Shown here in pieces: positions 62,954 through 64,000 of a stretch of 64,000 bases of DNA; positions within the stretch are counted from its first letter, which is position 1; every line of letters begins with the position of its first letter. The translations under genes and the position numbers were made by a program. Source of the stretch: an uncultured Lachnospiraceae bacterium (GTDB taxonomy: Bacteria; Bacillota; Clostridia; Lachnospirales; Lachnospiraceae); assembly GCA_944381475.1 (NCBI GenBank), contig CALWLH010000071.1, positions 24,869 to 88,868 of the forward strand, written 5' to 3'. The notes under the pieces were generated by a model, which saw only the letters and a list, made by a program, of their open reading frames with translations, did not search any database and was not told the DNA's origin.

Positions 62954-64000
62954 ATGTTAAAGAAACTTGAGTGTTTTCTGGCGGGGCTTCCTATGACGAT
63001 TGTAGCTGGTGTATTCCTACTGCTGGATATAGTCCCGCACTTGATGGAGGAATTTGGCGGTACGCCGGTGCAGCTTTCCTTTTTGCCCTTTGACCCGGCA
63101 TGGGTAACTATCGTAATCAGCGGTATTCCCCTTTTGTATCTGGCAATATGGCGAATAATCTACAACCCCGGTATCAGCAAAATATCCTCCGCCCTTTTGA
63201 TTTGTATTGCCATGTTCGCCGCGATTGCAATCGGAGATTTGTTTGCGGCAGGAGAAGTGGCGTTTATCATGGCAATCGGCGCGCTTTTAGAGGAAGCCAC
63301 CACAAACCGAGCAAAAAAGGGCCTCAAAAAGCTGATTAGCCTTGCGCCGACAAAGGGACGCAGGCTAAAGGACGGGAAAGAGGAACTGATCCCGGCAGAG
63401 GAAATCCGACAAGGAGATATTCTGCGTATTCTGCCCGGTGAAACAATCCCGGTTGACGGAACAATCATAAATGGTGAAACCTCGATTGACCAGTCTATTA
63501 TGACGGGAGAATCTCTGCCGGTTGACAAAGGCGTGGGGGAAGAGGTGTTTTGCGGTACTATCAACCGATTTGGCTCGATTGATATTTCAGCGACAAAAGT
63601 AGGAGAAAACAGTTCTTTGCAGAAGCTGATCCGCATGGTGCAGGACGCAGAGAATAAACAGGCGCCCATGCAGAGAATAGCCGACAGGGTGGCAAGCTGG
63701 CTGGTTCCTGTTGCCCTGCTAATCGCGATTTTGGCCTATGTATTCACTGGGAATATCGTTACCGCAGTTACCGTGTTGGTTGTATTCTGCCCCTGCGCCC
63801 TTGTATTGGCAACCCCTACCGCCATCATGGCGGCCATCGGACAGGCGACAAAACACGGCGTGATCATCAAGTCCGGCGAAGCCCTGGAGAAAATGGGAAA
63901 AGTGGACACGATTGCTTTCGATAAGACCGGCACGCTGACTTATGGCCGCCTGGATGTCAGCGATGTGATTGCCTTTGATGAAACGATCAGTGAAACAAGC
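62954..64000 (+). CDS. P1B-type heavy-metal ATPase (3' partial)
   Basis: Metal-transporting ATPase, first 349 codons; runs off the window. Start ATG 62954 (or the adjacent ATG 62951) behind GGAGG. It begins directly with membrane helices, so there is no N-terminal metal-binding domain. Visible motifs: actuator loop MTGESLPVDKG, membrane metal site CPC in VVFCPCALVLATP, and the phosphorylated Asp in FDKTGTLTYG. The CPC motif fits Zn/Cd/Co/Cu-type pumps; the ion cannot be chosen without the C-terminal helices. Divergent from a TetR gene. Confidence 0.94.
   Translation, partial: MLKKLECFLAGLPMTIVAGVFLLLDIVPHLMEEFGGTPVQLSFLPFDPAWVTIVISGIPLLYLAIWRIIYNPGISKISSALLICIAMFAAIAIGDLFAAGEVAFIMAIGALLEEATTNRAKKGLKKLISLAPTKGRRLKDGKEELIPAEEIRQGDILRILPGETIPVDGTIINGETSIDQSIMTGESLPVDKGVGEEVFCGTINRFGSIDISATKVGENSSLQKLIRMVQDAENKQAPMQRIADRVASWLVPVALLIAILAYVFTGNIVTAVTVLVVFCPCALVLATPTAIMAAIGQATKHGVIIKSGEALEKMGKVDTIAFDKTGTLTYGRLDVSDVIAFDETISETS

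Overview
The window looks like a chromosomal segment of an anaerobic gut Firmicute of the Lachnospiraceae (Clostridium cluster XIVa) type. The signs are strong Shine-Dalgarno sites, many lipoproteins, an LplB/YtcP-type oligosaccharide ABC importer with a YesL protein, a long-form PurL, PadR/HAAS genes, AgrC/AgrA-type signalling and P1B ATPase/TetR pairs. This placement is inference from gene content; no rRNA or tRNA gene was seen.

Layout. 1-5.1 kb: an oligosaccharide ABC importer (two permeases, a lipoprotein binding protein) and YesL. 5.2-7.7 kb: a shortened chorismate mutase/prephenate dehydratase-like protein, a structured intergenic repeat and an AraC regulator. 7.7-11.9 kb: a type IIA topoisomerase pair (parE-parC). 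12.2-14.2 kb: small, secreted, HAAS and PadR genes. 14.6-18.6 kb: a methyltransferase, argH and a lone pilT. 18.7-22.9 kb: a three-gene surface-polymer glycosylation operon (GT2, GtrA, YfhO). 23.3-28.3 kb: a J-like/TPR protein translationally coupled to an HscC-type Hsp70. 28.7-44.0 kb: a visibly AT-richer accessory region with a RecG-like pseudogene, a LytTR/GHKL two-component system, an exported beta-rich protein with a lipoprotein and a MacAB-like transporter, an IS1182-type remnant, two tandem paralogues of unknown function and a broken RTX-repeat gene. 44.2-47.9 kb: a CE2-CE4 esterase/deacetylase fusion and a GH5 glycanase lipoprotein. 48.0-54.2 kb: DedA, an orphan binding protein, purL and dut. 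54.6-60.8 kb: an unfamiliar set with a membrane-anchored propeller-like protein, a small secreted protein, a binding-protein-like lipoprotein and an ABC-2 transporter whose membrane subunit appears to be two fused halves. 61.0-64.0 kb: an Fe-S aldo/keto reductase, a TetR regulator and the start of a P1B metal ATPase that runs off the window.

The most interesting parts are: (i) two ABC clusters, each pairing a small exported beta-rich protein with lipoproteins and a dedicated transporter, with a hairpin between the exported-protein part and the transporter genes; (ii) an RTX protein with a possible nuclease-like domain, interrupted by two losses in A-tracts and one in-frame amber codon; (iii) two families of structured intergenic repeats. 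One family sits just past rho-independent terminators in a fixed orientation. The other lies upstream of genes, with a hairpin whose position is kept while its sequence changes.
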